A stretch of DNA of 64,000 nt from DATBLE01 sp046734335 (GCA_046734335.1 JBKPRA010000122.1:1-64000), one strand, 5' to 3'. Shown: positions 25,290 through 33,775, numbered from the stretch's first letter. Program-made: numbers and translations. The notes: generated by a model not told the origin, from the sequence alone.

Positions 25290-26288
25290 ATGAGACGAAT
25301 TGTCCTTGCTTCTTGTGTAGTCCTCGCCGCTCTGACGGCGACCGCAATCGCCGGGGCGTCCGGCAAGGACGGGAGCCTGTCGGTGGTCGCGTACTCGACG
25401 CCGAAGACGGTGTACGGGAAGATCATCCAGGCGTGGCAGCAGACTGCTGACGGCAAGGGCGTCTCGTTCACCCAGTCCTACGCCGCCTCCACCGACCAGG
25501 CTCGTGCGGTCGCGGCCGGCCTGAAAGCCGATCTCGTCTTCCTCTCGACCGGCGACGACGTGAACATCCTCGTCGACGCCGGCCTGATCGACAAGAACTG
25601 GGACAAGCAGGCCTACAAGGGCATCGAGGCTGACACGGTCGTCGTGTTCGCCGTCCGCAACGGCAACCCCAAGCACATCAGGGGTTGGGCCGATCTGGTC
25701 AAGCCGGGCGTCCAGGTGGTGACACCGAACCCGTTCAGCTCCGGGTCGGCGAAGTGGAACATTCTCGCTGCCTACGGCGCACAGCGGCGACTCGGCAAGA
25801 GCGATGCGCAGGCCCAGGCATACGTGAAGAAGCTCTTCCAGCACGTCGTCTCGCAGGACACCTCCGGCCGGAACGCGACCAACACGTTCCTGTCCGGGAA
25901 GGGCGACGTCCTGCTCACCTACGAGAGCGAGGCGCTCACCTCGCGGGCCGCCGGGACGGACATCCAGTACGTGATCCCGCGCCAGACGATGCTGATCGAG
26001 CTGCCGATCGCGGTGCTCAAGTCGAGCGGCAACAGGGACCTGGCGAACAAGTTCATCCGCTTCACCAAGGGTCCGGTCGCTCAGGACCTCTTCGGCCAGT
26101 ACGGGTGGCGACCCGTCAACCGGACGGTCGCGAAGAAGTACACGGAGAAATACCCGTCGCGGCCCGGCATCTTCAAGATCGACGACAAGATCTTCGGCGG
26201 CTGGCGCACGGTCGACAAGAAGTGGTTCAGCCAGAACGGGATCATGGTCAAGATCGAGCGCGGAGTCGGAGGTCCGACCTCTGGCTAG
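25290..26288 (+). CDS. Sulfate ABC transporter, substrate-binding protein
   Basis: A 332-residue periplasmic-type binding protein of the Sbp/CysP family. A signal peptide (RRIVLASCVVLAALTATAIA) precedes conserved blocks: SYAASTDQARAVAAGLKADLV, NPKHIRGWADLVKPGVQVV and NPFSSGSAKWNILAAYGA. ATG 25290 was chosen because AAGGGG lies just upstream. The 231-bp gap before it has a TTGACG at 25220-25225 that could be a -35 box, but no clear -10. It heads the operon with both permeases and the ATPase and captures sulfate or thiosulfate outside the cell. Confidence 0.9.
   Translation: MRRIVLASCVVLAALTATAIAGASGKDGSLSVVAYSTPKTVYGKIIQAWQQTADGKGVSFTQSYAASTDQARAVAAGLKADLVFLSTGDDVNILVDAGLIDKNWDKQAYKGIEADTVVVFAVRNGNPKHIRGWADLVKPGVQVVTPNPFSSGSAKWNILAAYGAQRRLGKSDAQAQAYVKKLFQHVVSQDTSGRNATNTFLSGKGDVLLTYESEALTSRAAGTDIQYVIPRQTMLIELPIAVLKSSGNRDLANKFIRFTKGPVAQDLFGQYGWRPVNRTVAKKYTEKYPSRPGIFKIDDKIFGGWRTVDKKWFSQNGIMVKIERGVGGPTSG
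26268..26283 (+). promoter_or_regulatory. Ribosome-binding site and CTG start of cysT
   Basis: GGAGGT (26268-26273) is followed by 7 bp and then CTG at 26281. No ATG, GTG or TTG exists in the cysT frame between here and 26398. Starting at 26398 would cut the first membrane helix. Confidence 0.7.
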
Positions 26289-27123
26289 CGTCGCTCCCAC
26301 AGCGGCGGCCGCGTCACGCGGCTCGAGCTGGGCGAGGGAGAGGGCGGGTACCGCCCTCTCCCTCGGCTTCGTCACGGGCTATCTGACGCTGATCGTCGTG
26401 CTGCCGCTCGCGGCTGTGGTCGCGGCCTCGGGCGAGGACGGCTGGTCGGGTTTCTGGTCTGCCGTGTCGAACCCGGAGGCCGTGGCCGCCCTGAAGCTCA
26501 GCGTGGTCGTCGCGATCCTCGCGGCGCTCGTCAATGCCGTCTTCGGGACGATCACCGCCTGGGTCCTGGTGCGCGATCGCTTCCCCGGCCGCTCGATCGT
26601 GAACAGCGTGATCGACCTGCCGTTCGCGCTGCCGACGATCGTGGCCGGGCTCGTCCTGCTCGCGCTGTACAGCCCGAACTCGCCGATCGGCGTCCACCTG
26701 GCCTTCACGCGGTGGGCGATCTTCATGGCGCTCCTGTTCGTGACCCTGCCGTTCGTCGTCCGCACGGTGCAGCCGGTGCTGCTCGAGCTCGACACCGAGA
26801 TGGAGGAGGCCGCGCGCTCCCTCGGCGCCTCCGAGGTCACCGTCTTCCGCCGGATCGTGCTGCCGAACATCATGCCGGGGATCCTGTCGGGAATCGCGCT
26901 CGCGTTCGCCAGGGCGGTCGGTGAGATCGGCTCGGTCGTCCTCATCTCGGGGAACAACCCGTTCCACACCGAGGTCGCCTCCGTCTTCGTCCTCAACCAG
27001 GTCCATTCGGGCCAACGGGCCGCCGCCGCATCGGTCGCCGTCGTCCTGCTCGTGATCTCATTCGCGATCCTGCTGCTCGTCGGCGGGATCCGCCGGCTCG
27101 CGACGAGGCACGAGTATGCGTAG
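26281..27123 (+). CDS. cysT: Sulfate ABC transporter permease CysT, probable CTG start
   Basis: This is one of the two inner-membrane permeases of the sulfate importer. Starting at CTG 26281 gives 280 residues, the usual family length, with first helix TALSLGFVTGYLTLIVVLPL intact. The next block GFWSAVSNPEAVAALKLS and the permease signature EEAARSLGASEVTVFRRIVLP (contact with the ATPase) are present. The CTG sits 7 bp after a perfect GGAGGT and overlaps the end of the binding-protein gene by 8 bp. A GTG at 26398 is the only later candidate and would remove half of helix 1. It overlaps cysW by 8 bp. Confidence 0.88.
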   Translation: MASVAPTAAAASRGSSWARERAGTALSLGFVTGYLTLIVVLPLAAVVAASGEDGWSGFWSAVSNPEAVAALKLSVVVAILAALVNAVFGTITAWVLVRDRFPGRSIVNSVIDLPFALPTIVAGLVLLALYSPNSPIGVHLAFTRWAIFMALLFVTLPFVVRTVQPVLLELDTEMEEAARSLGASEVTVFRRIVLPNIMPGILSGIALAFARAVGEIGSVVLISGNNPFHTEVASVFVLNQVHSGQRAAAASVAVVLLVISFAILLLVGGIRRLATRHEYA

Positions 27124-27892
27124 GCTCGGGCTCCGCGGGATCGCGCTCGGCTACCTGGCGGTCGTGTTGCTCGGCCCGCTGGCGATGATCTTCTGGAAGA
27201 CGTTCGAGCACGGCTTCGGGCCGTTCTGGGACTCGGTCACCACCCCGGAGACGCTGACCGCGTTCAAGAACACGCTTCTGATCACGGCCATCGCGGTGCC
27301 TCTCAACACCGTGTTCGGGATCGTGTGCGCCCTGGCGATCGTCCGCCGGCGGTTCCCCGGCAAGGGTCTTGTCAACGCCTTCATCGATCTGCCGCTCGCG
27401 GTGTCGCCGGTTGTCGTCGGCGTCTCGCTCTTCCTGCTCTACGGCCGCGGCGGGTGGTTCTACGACCTGTTCGCGGACAACGGGATCGAGATCCTGTTCG
27501 CCCTGCCGGCGATGGTGATCGCGACGATGTTCGTCTCGCTGCCGTTCGTCGCCCGCGAAGTCGTGCCGACGCTCCGGGAGATCGGCGAGGAGCAGGAGCA
27601 GGCCGCACACACCCTCGGCGCGTCGGGTTGGCAGACCTTCTGGCGGATCACTCTTCCCTCGATCCGCTGGGCCGTGATCTACGGCGTCGTGCTTACCACC
27701 GCGCGCTGCCTCGGGGAGTACGGCGCAGTCGCCGTCGTCCACGGGTACAAGATGACGGCCACACTGCAGGTGCAGGACTACTACGAGAACTTCAACCAGT
27801 CGGGGGCGTACGGCGTGTCGCTGATGCTGGCGGTGATGGCGGTGATCGTCCTGGTCACCATGGTTCTGATCAAGCCGAGAGAGGGTCACTGA
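27116..27892 (+). CDS. cysW: Sulfate ABC transporter permease CysW
   Basis: A 258-residue permease with six membrane helices and the CysW-type ATPase-contact loop EQEQAAHTLGASGWQTFWRI. It pairs with CysT in the membrane channel. Matching family blocks are FIDLPLAVSPVVVGVSLFLLYG and ARCLGEYGAVAVVHG. The ATG start is inside the last codons of cysT and its stop overlaps the ATG of cysA (TGATG), so the operon is tightly coupled. Confidence 0.93.
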   Translation: MRRLGLRGIALGYLAVVLLGPLAMIFWKTFEHGFGPFWDSVTTPETLTAFKNTLLITAIAVPLNTVFGIVCALAIVRRRFPGKGLVNAFIDLPLAVSPVVVGVSLFLLYGRGGWFYDLFADNGIEILFALPAMVIATMFVSLPFVAREVVPTLREIGEEQEQAAHTLGASGWQTFWRITLPSIRWAVIYGVVLTTARCLGEYGAVAVVHGYKMTATLQVQDYYENFNQSGAYGVSLMLAVMAVIVLVTMVLIKPREGH

Positions 27893-28848
27893 TGTCGATC
27901 TCGATCCAGAACGTCTCCAAGCGGTTCGGCGACTTCGTTGCGCTCGACGACGTGTCGCTCGAGGTGCCGACCGGCTCGCTGGTCGCGCTGCTCGGACCGA
28001 GCGGCAGCGGCAAGTCGACCCTGCTGCGGATCGTCGCCGGGCTGGAGCGGGCCGACGGCGGCGCGGTCCACATCGCCGACGAGGACGTCACAGGCACCTC
28101 GCCGCAGGAACGCGGTATCGGCTTCGTCTTCCAGCACTACGCGGCGTTCAAGCACATGACGGTCTTCGAGAACGTCGCCTTCGGCCTGAGGATCCGCCGT
28201 CGGCGGAAGGCCGAGATCCACGCCCGGGTCCACGAGCTGCTCGAGCTCGTCCAGCTGGAGGGGATGGCCAAGCGCTATCCGTCGCAGCTGTCCGGCGGTC
28301 AGCGCCAGCGGATGGGCCTGGCTCGTGCGCTGGCGGTCGAGCCGAAAGTGCTGCTGCTCGACGAGCCGTTCGGGGCGCTCGACGCGCGCGTCCGCAAGGA
28401 GCTACGGGTCTGGCTCCGGCGGCTGCACGACGAGACGCACACGACCACCGTGATCGTCACCCACGACCAGGAGGAGGCGATGGAGGTGGCCGAGACGGTC
28501 GCAGTGATGAATCACGGCCGGATCGAGCAGGTCGCCGGCCCGGTGGATCTGTACGAGCGGCCTGCGAATCAGTTCGTGATGGAGTTCGTCGGGGCGGTCA
28601 ACCGGCTCGGCGATGCGTTCGTGCGCCCGCACGACCTCGAGGTGAGTCTCGAGCCCAACGGGTCGACCAAGGAGGCGATGATCGTTCGTCTCGTCAACCT
28701 CGGCTTCGATGTGCGCCTCGAGCTCGTCCGCGACGACGGCGAGCAGCTGGCCGCGCAGCTCACGCGCGACCAGGCAGAGGCACTGGAGCTCGAGCCCGGG
28801 CAGATCGTCTACGTCAGGCCGACACGCCAGACGACGTTCGCACCCTGA
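27892..28848 (+). CDS. cysA: Sulfate ABC transporter ATPase CysA
   Basis: A 318-residue ABC ATPase: Walker A GPSGSGKST (about residues 34-42), Q-loop FVFQHYAAFKHM, signature LSGGQRQRMGLARAL, Walker B VLLLDEPFGALDA and the H-loop VTHDQEEAMEVAE. The C-terminal part (about 235-318) is a short TOBE-like regulatory domain (FVRPHDLEVSLEP). This size is slightly shorter than enterobacterial CysA. It energises sulfate uptake at the inner membrane and ends 18 bp from the convergent rrf2 gene. Confidence 0.93.
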   Translation: MSISIQNVSKRFGDFVALDDVSLEVPTGSLVALLGPSGSGKSTLLRIVAGLERADGGAVHIADEDVTGTSPQERGIGFVFQHYAAFKHMTVFENVAFGLRIRRRRKAEIHARVHELLELVQLEGMAKRYPSQLSGGQRQRMGLARALAVEPKVLLLDEPFGALDARVRKELRVWLRRLHDETHTTTVIVTHDQEEAMEVAETVAVMNHGRIEQVAGPVDLYERPANQFVMEFVGAVNRLGDAFVRPHDLEVSLEPNGSTKEAMIVRLVNLGFDVRLELVRDDGEQLAAQLTRDQAEALELEPGQIVYVRPTRQTTFAP

Positions 28849-28866
28849 CGGGTCCCTGGGCCGTTC

Positions 28867-29328
28867 CTACGGGTGGGGTGCCCAGGCCTCCGGGTCGGAG
28901 ACGAGCTCGCGGACGACCTCCGGCAGCTCGCCCGACGCCACGTCCGCGAGCGTGACCGCCTCGAGGACCGAACGCAGGCTCGCCCGCACCGCGATCCAGA
29001 CGTCCTTGAGCGGCTCTGCAGCGCCCTGATAGGTGATCGCATCCGGTCGCACGCCACGCACGTTCGCGAGCGGGCCCTCGACGGCGCGGATGATCTCGGC
29101 GAGCGTGATCTCGTCCGCGGGCCGGGCGAGCCAGTAACCGCCCTCTGCACCGCGCTGGCTGCGGACGAGCCCTGCATGACGGAGGTCGCCGAGGATGTTC
29201 TCCAGGAACTTGAGCGGCACCTCCTGCGCCTGGGCGACCCGCTCGCCCTTGACGTGACCCTCGCCCTCGGCCGCCGCGAGCTGGATGCAGGCCCGCAGCG
29301 CGTAGTCGGCCTTGGCTGAGACACGCAT
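28867..29328 (-). CDS. Rrf2-family transcriptional regulator (CymR-like)
   Basis: A 153-residue DNA-binding protein whose N-terminus is the typical Rrf2 winged helix (MRVSAKADYALRACIQLA ... PLKFLENILGDLRHAGLV, then RGAEGGYWLARPADEITL). The three-cysteine iron-sulfur cluster of IscR and NsrR is absent. That makes a CymR-type, cluster-free regulator of sulfur metabolism more likely. Its position beside the sulfate importer agrees. Two inverted repeats upstream of its start are candidate self-operators. Confidence 0.85.
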   Translation of the reverse strand: MRVSAKADYALRACIQLAAAEGEGHVKGERVAQAQEVPLKFLENILGDLRHAGLVRSQRGAEGGYWLARPADEITLAEIIRAVEGPLANVRGVRPDAITYQGAAEPLKDVWIAVRASLRSVLEAVTLADVASGELPEVVRELVSDPEAWAPHP

Positions 29329-29339
29329 GGCCTGATTCT

Positions 29340-29351
29340 GACCGAACGGTC
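29340..29351. promoter_or_regulatory. Inverted repeat upstream of rrf2
   Basis: GACCG-AA-CGGTC lies about 11 bp upstream of the rrf2 start codon, where a repressor would block transcription. Confidence 0.35.
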
Positions 29352-29359
29352 TTCGTCCA

Positions 29360-29379
29360 ATTGACCCAAGCGCGTCAAT
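29360..29379. promoter_or_regulatory. Palindromic candidate operator between rrf2 and clpC
   Basis: ATTGAC-N8-GTCAAT is a perfect inverted repeat with 6-bp arms. It lies 31 bp upstream of rrf2 and about 50 bp upstream of clpC. It fits a dimeric regulator, and Rrf2 itself is the nearest candidate. On the minus strand it also supplies a TTGACG -35-like box. Confidence 0.45.
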
Positions 29380-29410
29380 CGGCCGCACCGGGCGAGTCAC
29401 ACCCCTTGGG

Positions 29411-29416
29411 TACAAT
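29411..29416 (+). promoter_or_regulatory. -10 box of clpC
   Basis: TACAAT matches the -10 consensus at five of six bases. The clpC GTG is only 12 bp downstream and has no ribosome-binding site, so the transcript would have almost no leader. No good -35 box is seen. Confidence 0.5.
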
Positions 29417-29428
29417 GCCGTTCCACCA

Positions 29429-31957
29429 GTGTTCGAACGGTTCACAGAGAGAGCTCGCCAGGTCGTCGTCCTCGCCCAGGACGAGGCCCGTGCGCTCAAG
29501 CACAACTACATCGGGACCGAGCACATCCTGCTCGGACTCCTCCGCGAGGAGGAAGGCCTCGCCGCGCGCGTGCTCGAGTCGCTGGACATCACGGTCGAGG
29601 AGGTGCGCGCACAGGTGGCCAGGATCGTGGGCCAGGGCGATGAGGTCACGACCGGCCAGATCCCCTTCACCCCGCGTGCAAAGAAGGTGCTGGAGCTGGC
29701 TCTGCGCGAGGCGCTGAGCCTCGGCCACAACTACATCGGCACGGAGCACATCCTGCTCGGCCTCGTTCGCGAGAACGAAGGGGTCGCGGCGCGCATCCTG
29801 CTCGACTTCGACGCCGACGCCGAGAAGATCCGGAACGAGATCATCCGGATGCTGTCCGGCCCGGGCCGCCGCCAGGGCGGCTCTCCCGGCGGCGCAGCCG
29901 AGAAGTCGAAGAGCTCGAAGCTGCTCGACCAGTTCGGCCGCAACTTCACCAAGCAGGCAGCCGAGGGCAAGCTCGACCCTGTCGTCGGCCGCCAGATCGA
30001 GATCGAGCGGATCATGCAGATCCTCTCACGCCGCCAGAAAAACAACCCGGTGCTGATCGGCGAGCCCGGCGTCGGCAAGACCGCGATCGTCGAGGGCCTC
30101 GCCCAGCGCATTGGCTCCAACCAGGTGCCGGAGCTGCTCAAGGGCAAGCAGATCTACAGCCTCGACCTGGCCGCGCTCGTCGCCGGCTCGAAGTACCGCG
30201 GCGAGTTCGAGGAACGGCTGAAGAAGGTCATGAAGGAGATCCAGCAGCGGGGCGACATCATCCTGTTCATCGACGAGCTGCACAATCTCGTCGGCGCCGG
30301 CGCGGCCGAAGGTGCGATCGACGCAGCCTCGATCCTGAAGCCGGCCCTCGCCCGCGGCGAGCTGCAGACGATCGGCGCAACCACGCTGGACGAGTACCGC
30401 AAGTACCTCGAGCGCGACGCCGCGCTGGAGCGTCGTTTCCAGCAGGTGCGCGTCGAGGAGCCGTCCGTCGACGACACCGTCCAGATCCTGCGCGGCCTGC
30501 GCGACCGGTACGAGGCGCACCACCGCTGCAAGATCACGGACGAGGCGCTGCACGCCGCCGCCGCGCTCGCAGACCGCTACATCCAGGACCGGCACCTGCC
30601 CGACAAGGCGATCGACCTCGTGGACGAGGCCGCATCCCGCATGCGGATCAAGACGATGACCGCGCCGCCGCGCTACCGCGAGCTCGAGGAGGAGATCGAG
30701 AAGGTCCGCAAGGACAAGGAAGACGCGATCGAGAACCAGGAGTTCGAGAAGGCGGCGTCGCTTCGTGACAAGGAGCGGAAGCTGTCCCAGAAGAAGCGCG
30801 AGCTCGAGGAGTCCTGGCGCGACGAGGAGAACGAGCAGCAGCCGGAGATCGGGGAGGAAGAGATCGCGGACATCGTCTCGATGTGGACGGGCATCCCGGT
30901 CTTCAAGCTGACCGAGGCCGAGACGCAGAAGCTGATCCGGATGGAGGACGAGCTGCACAAGCGCGTGATCGGCCAGCACGAGGCGATCGTCGCCGTCTCC
31001 AAGTCGATCCGTCGCGCCCGGGCCGGAATCAAGGACCCGAAGCGCCCGACGGGCTCGTTCATCTTCCTCGGCCCGTCCGGCGTGGGGAAGACCGAGCTCG
31101 CCCGCACGCTCGCCGAGTTTCTGTTCGGCGACGAGGACGCGCTGATTCAGGTCGACATGTCCGAGTACATGGAGAAGCACTCGGTCTCGCGGCTCGTCGG
31201 CTCCCCGCCCGGCTACATCGGCTACGACGAGGGCGGCCAGCTGACCGAGGCCGTCCGGCGCAAGCCGTACTCGGTGGTGCTCCTCGACGAGATCGAGAAG
31301 GCCCACCCGGACGTCTTCAACATCCTGCTCCAGATCCTCGAGGACGGGAAACTGACCGACGCCCAGGGGCGGAAGGTCGACTTCCGCAACACGATCGTGA
31401 TCATGACCTCGAACATCGGCGCGGCCTCGATCTCGAAGAACCAGTCGCTGGGCTTCTCGATCGGCGACGAGAGCGGGCTCTCGTACGACGACATGAAAGA
31501 CCGCGTCATGGGCGAGCTCAAGAAGGTCTTCCGGCCCGAGCTGCTGAACCGGATCGACGAGGTGATCGTCTTCCACAAGCTGTCGAAGGAAGAGATCAAG
31601 ACGATCGTCGACCTCCTGCTCAAGCGGCTCCGCGAGCAGATGGCCCTCCACGAGGCCTCGATCGAGCTCACCGACGACGCCAAGGAGATGCTCGTCGAGA
31701 AGGGCTACGACCCGGCGATGGGCGCCCGGCCGCTGCGCCGCGCGATCCAGCGCCACATCGAGGATCCCCTGGCCGACTTCGTCCTCGGCGCGGAGCTCAC
31801 GCCCGGCTCGACGATCATGGTCGACCGCAAGGGCGACGACGAGGTCGACATCACGATCATCCCGGGCGAGGCGAGGGAGCCGGTTGCGGTTCCCGCCGGG
31901 GAGGGATCCGAGCCCGAAGGCCCGGGCGACGAACCGGCCGAGAGCTCGGACGATTAG
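29429..31957 (+). CDS. clpC: ClpC, AAA+ chaperone subunit of Clp protease
   Basis: An 842-residue HSP100 unfoldase that feeds proteins to ClpP. It has two N-domain repeats (HNYIGTEHILLGL twice, residues 1-150), AAA1 with Walker A GEPGVGKT at about 211, a UVR/middle coiled-coil near 424-455 (EFEKAASLRDKERKL), and AAA2 with Walker A GPSGVGKT at about 548 and FNILLQILEDGKLTDA. The C-terminal tail is acidic. No ctsR, mcsA or mcsB lies beside it. GTG 29429 gives the conserved MFERFTERARQVV start. Confidence 0.97.
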   Translation: MFERFTERARQVVVLAQDEARALKHNYIGTEHILLGLLREEEGLAARVLESLDITVEEVRAQVARIVGQGDEVTTGQIPFTPRAKKVLELALREALSLGHNYIGTEHILLGLVRENEGVAARILLDFDADAEKIRNEIIRMLSGPGRRQGGSPGGAAEKSKSSKLLDQFGRNFTKQAAEGKLDPVVGRQIEIERIMQILSRRQKNNPVLIGEPGVGKTAIVEGLAQRIGSNQVPELLKGKQIYSLDLAALVAGSKYRGEFEERLKKVMKEIQQRGDIILFIDELHNLVGAGAAEGAIDAASILKPALARGELQTIGATTLDEYRKYLERDAALERRFQQVRVEEPSVDDTVQILRGLRDRYEAHHRCKITDEALHAAAALADRYIQDRHLPDKAIDLVDEAASRMRIKTMTAPPRYRELEEEIEKVRKDKEDAIENQEFEKAASLRDKERKLSQKKRELEESWRDEENEQQPEIGEEEIADIVSMWTGIPVFKLTEAETQKLIRMEDELHKRVIGQHEAIVAVSKSIRRARAGIKDPKRPTGSFIFLGPSGVGKTELARTLAEFLFGDEDALIQVDMSEYMEKHSVSRLVGSPPGYIGYDEGGQLTEAVRRKPYSVVLLDEIEKAHPDVFNILLQILEDGKLTDAQGRKVDFRNTIVIMTSNIGAASISKNQSLGFSIGDESGLSYDDMKDRVMGELKKVFRPELLNRIDEVIVFHKLSKEEIKTIVDLLLKRLREQMALHEASIELTDDAKEMLVEKGYDPAMGARPLRRAIQRHIEDPLADFVLGAELTPGSTIMVDRKGDDEVDITIIPGEAREPVAVPAGEGSEPEGPGDEPAESSDD

Positions 31958-32010
31958 CTCCTTCCGCTGACGCGGTAGTGACGCCGTTTCGGCCTGCGGG
32001 TAACCGCTCC

Positions 32011-32034
32011 TCGACATCGACATCGACATCGACC
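32011..32034. repeat. Short tandem repeat (TCGACA)n
   Basis: Four 6-bp units lie in tandem: three TCGACA and one TCGACC. Coding potential here is poor. It may be a local slippage product. Confidence 0.8.
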
Positions 32035-32050
32035 ACGAGCGGGAGCGGGA

Positions 32051-32200
32051 ATGGCTGAGTTGACCGTCCTGGAGAGCAAGCTCAACGGCCAGGCGGGTGG
32101 GGCCGGGCACTGGTCGATCGTCGCGGTGCTCGCCCAGCGCGCCGGAACGGGCCGAAATAGACGGAGCCGTTTCTCAAGGGTCAGACTCCCTGGGGTCTGA
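32051..32200 (+). pseudogene. Short open frame, possible gene remnant
   Basis: A 49-codon frame begins MAELTVLESKLNGQAG. The first 11 residues look like the start of a real helical protein. Beyond that the sequence becomes Arg-rich and the stop codon falls inside a repeat-like hairpin. This fits the 5' end of a gene interrupted by later sequence. A weak GGGAG site lies upstream. I cannot name a family, and it could be a chance frame. Confidence 0.25.
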
Positions 32201-32201
32201 C
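32180..32201. repeat. REP-like hairpin
   Basis: GTCAGAC-N8-GTCTGAC forms a perfect 7-bp stem, flanked by G/C runs. The GTCTGAC type of palindrome is common in dispersed REP elements. No T-run follows, so a terminator is less likely. Confidence 0.5.
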
Positions 32202-32262
32202 GCTTCGGGCTCGTCGCAGAATCGTCACGAAGACCGTCGGGACCCACGCCTAGACTGGCCTC

Positions 32263-33621
32263 GTGGCCAAGGCTGCGGCGTCCGTCTTCTCCTGCCCCGA
32301 GTGCGGGTACTCGTCGGGTCGCTGGCTCGGTCGCTGCCCGGGCTGCGGCGAGTTCGGGACGCTCGTCGAAGAATCGAAGTTCACGGCGGGCGGGGCTCTG
32401 GTCGCGGCCGCCACGCCGCTCCTGCGGTTGGTGGAAGTCGAGGCCGAGGAAGCCCACCGCATCCCAACCGGCGTGCCCGAGCTCGACCGCGTGCTCGGCG
32501 GCGGGCTCGTGCCGGCGTCGCTGGTCCTCGTCGGCGGCGAGCCCGGGGTCGGCAAGTCGACCCTGCTCCTGATGGCGCTGCGCGCGATCACGGACTCCGG
32601 GCGCCGGGCACTCCTCGTTACCGGCGAGGAGTCCAAGGCACAGGTGAAGCTCCGGGCCGACCGCCTGGGCGGCGCCGGCGCGATCGAGATCCTCGCCGAG
32701 ACGGAGCTCGAGACGGTCTGCGCCACGCTCGAGCGCGAACGTCCCGACGTCTGCGTGGTCGACTCGGTTCAGACGCTCTATGCGGGCGAGCTGGCCTCCG
32801 CACCAGGCTCCGTCGCACAGGTCCGAGAAGCCGCCGGACGCCTGCTGCGGGTGGCGAAGAAAAGCAACGTGGCCGTCTTCCTCGTCGGCCATGTGACCAA
32901 GGACGGAGCCGTGGCCGGGCCTCGCGTGCTCGAGCATCTCGTCGACTGCGTCCTCCAGTTCGAAGGTGATCGCTACCGCGAGCACCGTGTACTGCGTGCG
33001 GCGAAGAACCGCTTCGGCTCCACGAACGAGATCGGCGTCTTTGAGATGACCGGTAACGGCCTCGTCGGCGTCCCCGACCCGTCCGAGCTCTTCGGGCGCA
33101 CCGAGGCGGGCGAGGTCGGCGCTGCGGTCGCCTGCGCTCTCGAGGGCTCGCGGCCGATCCTGCTCGAGATCCAGGCTCTGGTCTCGCCGACCGACCTGGC
33201 GATGCCGCGCAGGGTGGCAACGGGTGTCGATCCAAAGCGCCTGGCGATGATCGTCGCCGTGCTCGGCAGGCATGCTCGGGTCGCACTGGGCAGCGCGGAC
33301 GTCTTCGTCAACGTGGCGGGCGGGGTTCGAATCGACGAGCCGGGTGCCGATCTGGCGATCTCGCTCGCGATCGCCTCGGCAGCGAGAGGCGTGCCGGTGA
33401 AGGACGGCCTGGCGGCGTTCGGGGAGGTCGGGCTCACCGGTCGCCTCCGACCTGCCACACAGGCCGAGCGCCGCCTCGAGGAGTGCGCCAAGCTCGGTCT
33501 CTCGACAGCGTTGGCTCCCCAGGGGACGCCCCGGCCCAGTGGGATCGGGCTCGTCGAGGCCGGAACCGCCGCCCAGGCGCTGGCGGTTGGGCTCGCGGAA
33601 GCTCCGGCCGGTCGCGACTAG
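32263..33621 (+). CDS. radA: DNA repair protein RadA (Sms)
   Basis: A 452-residue branch-migration ATPase. It has an N-terminal four-cysteine zinc finger (CPECGYSSGRWLGRCPGCG, residues 11-29), Walker A GGEPGVGKST near 91-100, the RadA-specific KNRFG motif at about 248, and a C-terminal Lon-protease-like domain from about 270. It helps process recombination intermediates with RecA. GTG 32263 is 6 bp downstream of TAGACT (32251-32256), a leaderless arrangement. Confidence 0.96.
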   Translation: MAKAAASVFSCPECGYSSGRWLGRCPGCGEFGTLVEESKFTAGGALVAAATPLLRLVEVEAEEAHRIPTGVPELDRVLGGGLVPASLVLVGGEPGVGKSTLLLMALRAITDSGRRALLVTGEESKAQVKLRADRLGGAGAIEILAETELETVCATLERERPDVCVVDSVQTLYAGELASAPGSVAQVREAAGRLLRVAKKSNVAVFLVGHVTKDGAVAGPRVLEHLVDCVLQFEGDRYREHRVLRAAKNRFGSTNEIGVFEMTGNGLVGVPDPSELFGRTEAGEVGAAVACALEGSRPILLEIQALVSPTDLAMPRRVATGVDPKRLAMIVAVLGRHARVALGSADVFVNVAGGVRIDEPGADLAISLAIASAARGVPVKDGLAAFGEVGLTGRLRPATQAERRLEECAKLGLSTALAPQGTPRPSGIGLVEAGTAAQALAVGLAEAPAGRD

Positions 33622-33672
33622 ACGCCTCTGAGCAGGGATTTTTGTGAAGAGGGCGTTAAAAGCCCTGGAAAC

Positions 33673-33702
33673 TTGGCGTTTTCAAGCCGTTTTCGCTACA
33701 CT
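33673..33702 (+). promoter_or_regulatory. carD promoter
   Basis: TTGGCG (33673-33678) and TACACT (33697-33702) are separated by 18 bp. Transcription would start near 33709, leaving a leader of about 67 nt. An AGGGC/GCCCT inverted repeat (33650-33666) lies just upstream. Confidence 0.55.
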
Positions 33703-33712
33703 GCTTGGAGTT

Positions 33713-33739
33713 CGCCGGCGGAGGTCAGACCCGCCGGCG
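33713..33739 (+). promoter_or_regulatory. Hairpin at the 5' end of the carD leader
   Basis: CGCCGGCGG and CCGCCGGCG form a perfect 9-bp GC-only stem around a 9-nt loop, within a few bases of the predicted transcript start. It could protect the mRNA from 5' decay or control translation. It ends 22 bp upstream of the ribosome site. Confidence 0.5.
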
Positions 33740-33775
33740 TCTTGGCGACTACGGAGCTTCGAAAGGGGAGTCAGC

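Larger units (their letters stand above)
31958..32262. other. 305-bp gap between clpC and radA
   Basis: This is one of the longest non-coding stretches in the window. It contains a hexanucleotide repeat (32011-32034), a 49-codon open frame (32051-32200), a hairpin (32180-32201) and, at its end, the TAGACT -10-like hexamer of radA. No convincing terminator with a T-run is present after clpC. Confidence 0.7.

Noticed and set aside
26398..26400. GTG 26398 as the start of cysT
   Set aside because: It cuts the first membrane helix and leaves the perfect GGAGGT at 26268 unexplained.
30026..32110. A 694-residue minus-strand frame opposite clpC
   Set aside because: ClpC is certain on the plus strand, and this frame shows no domain.
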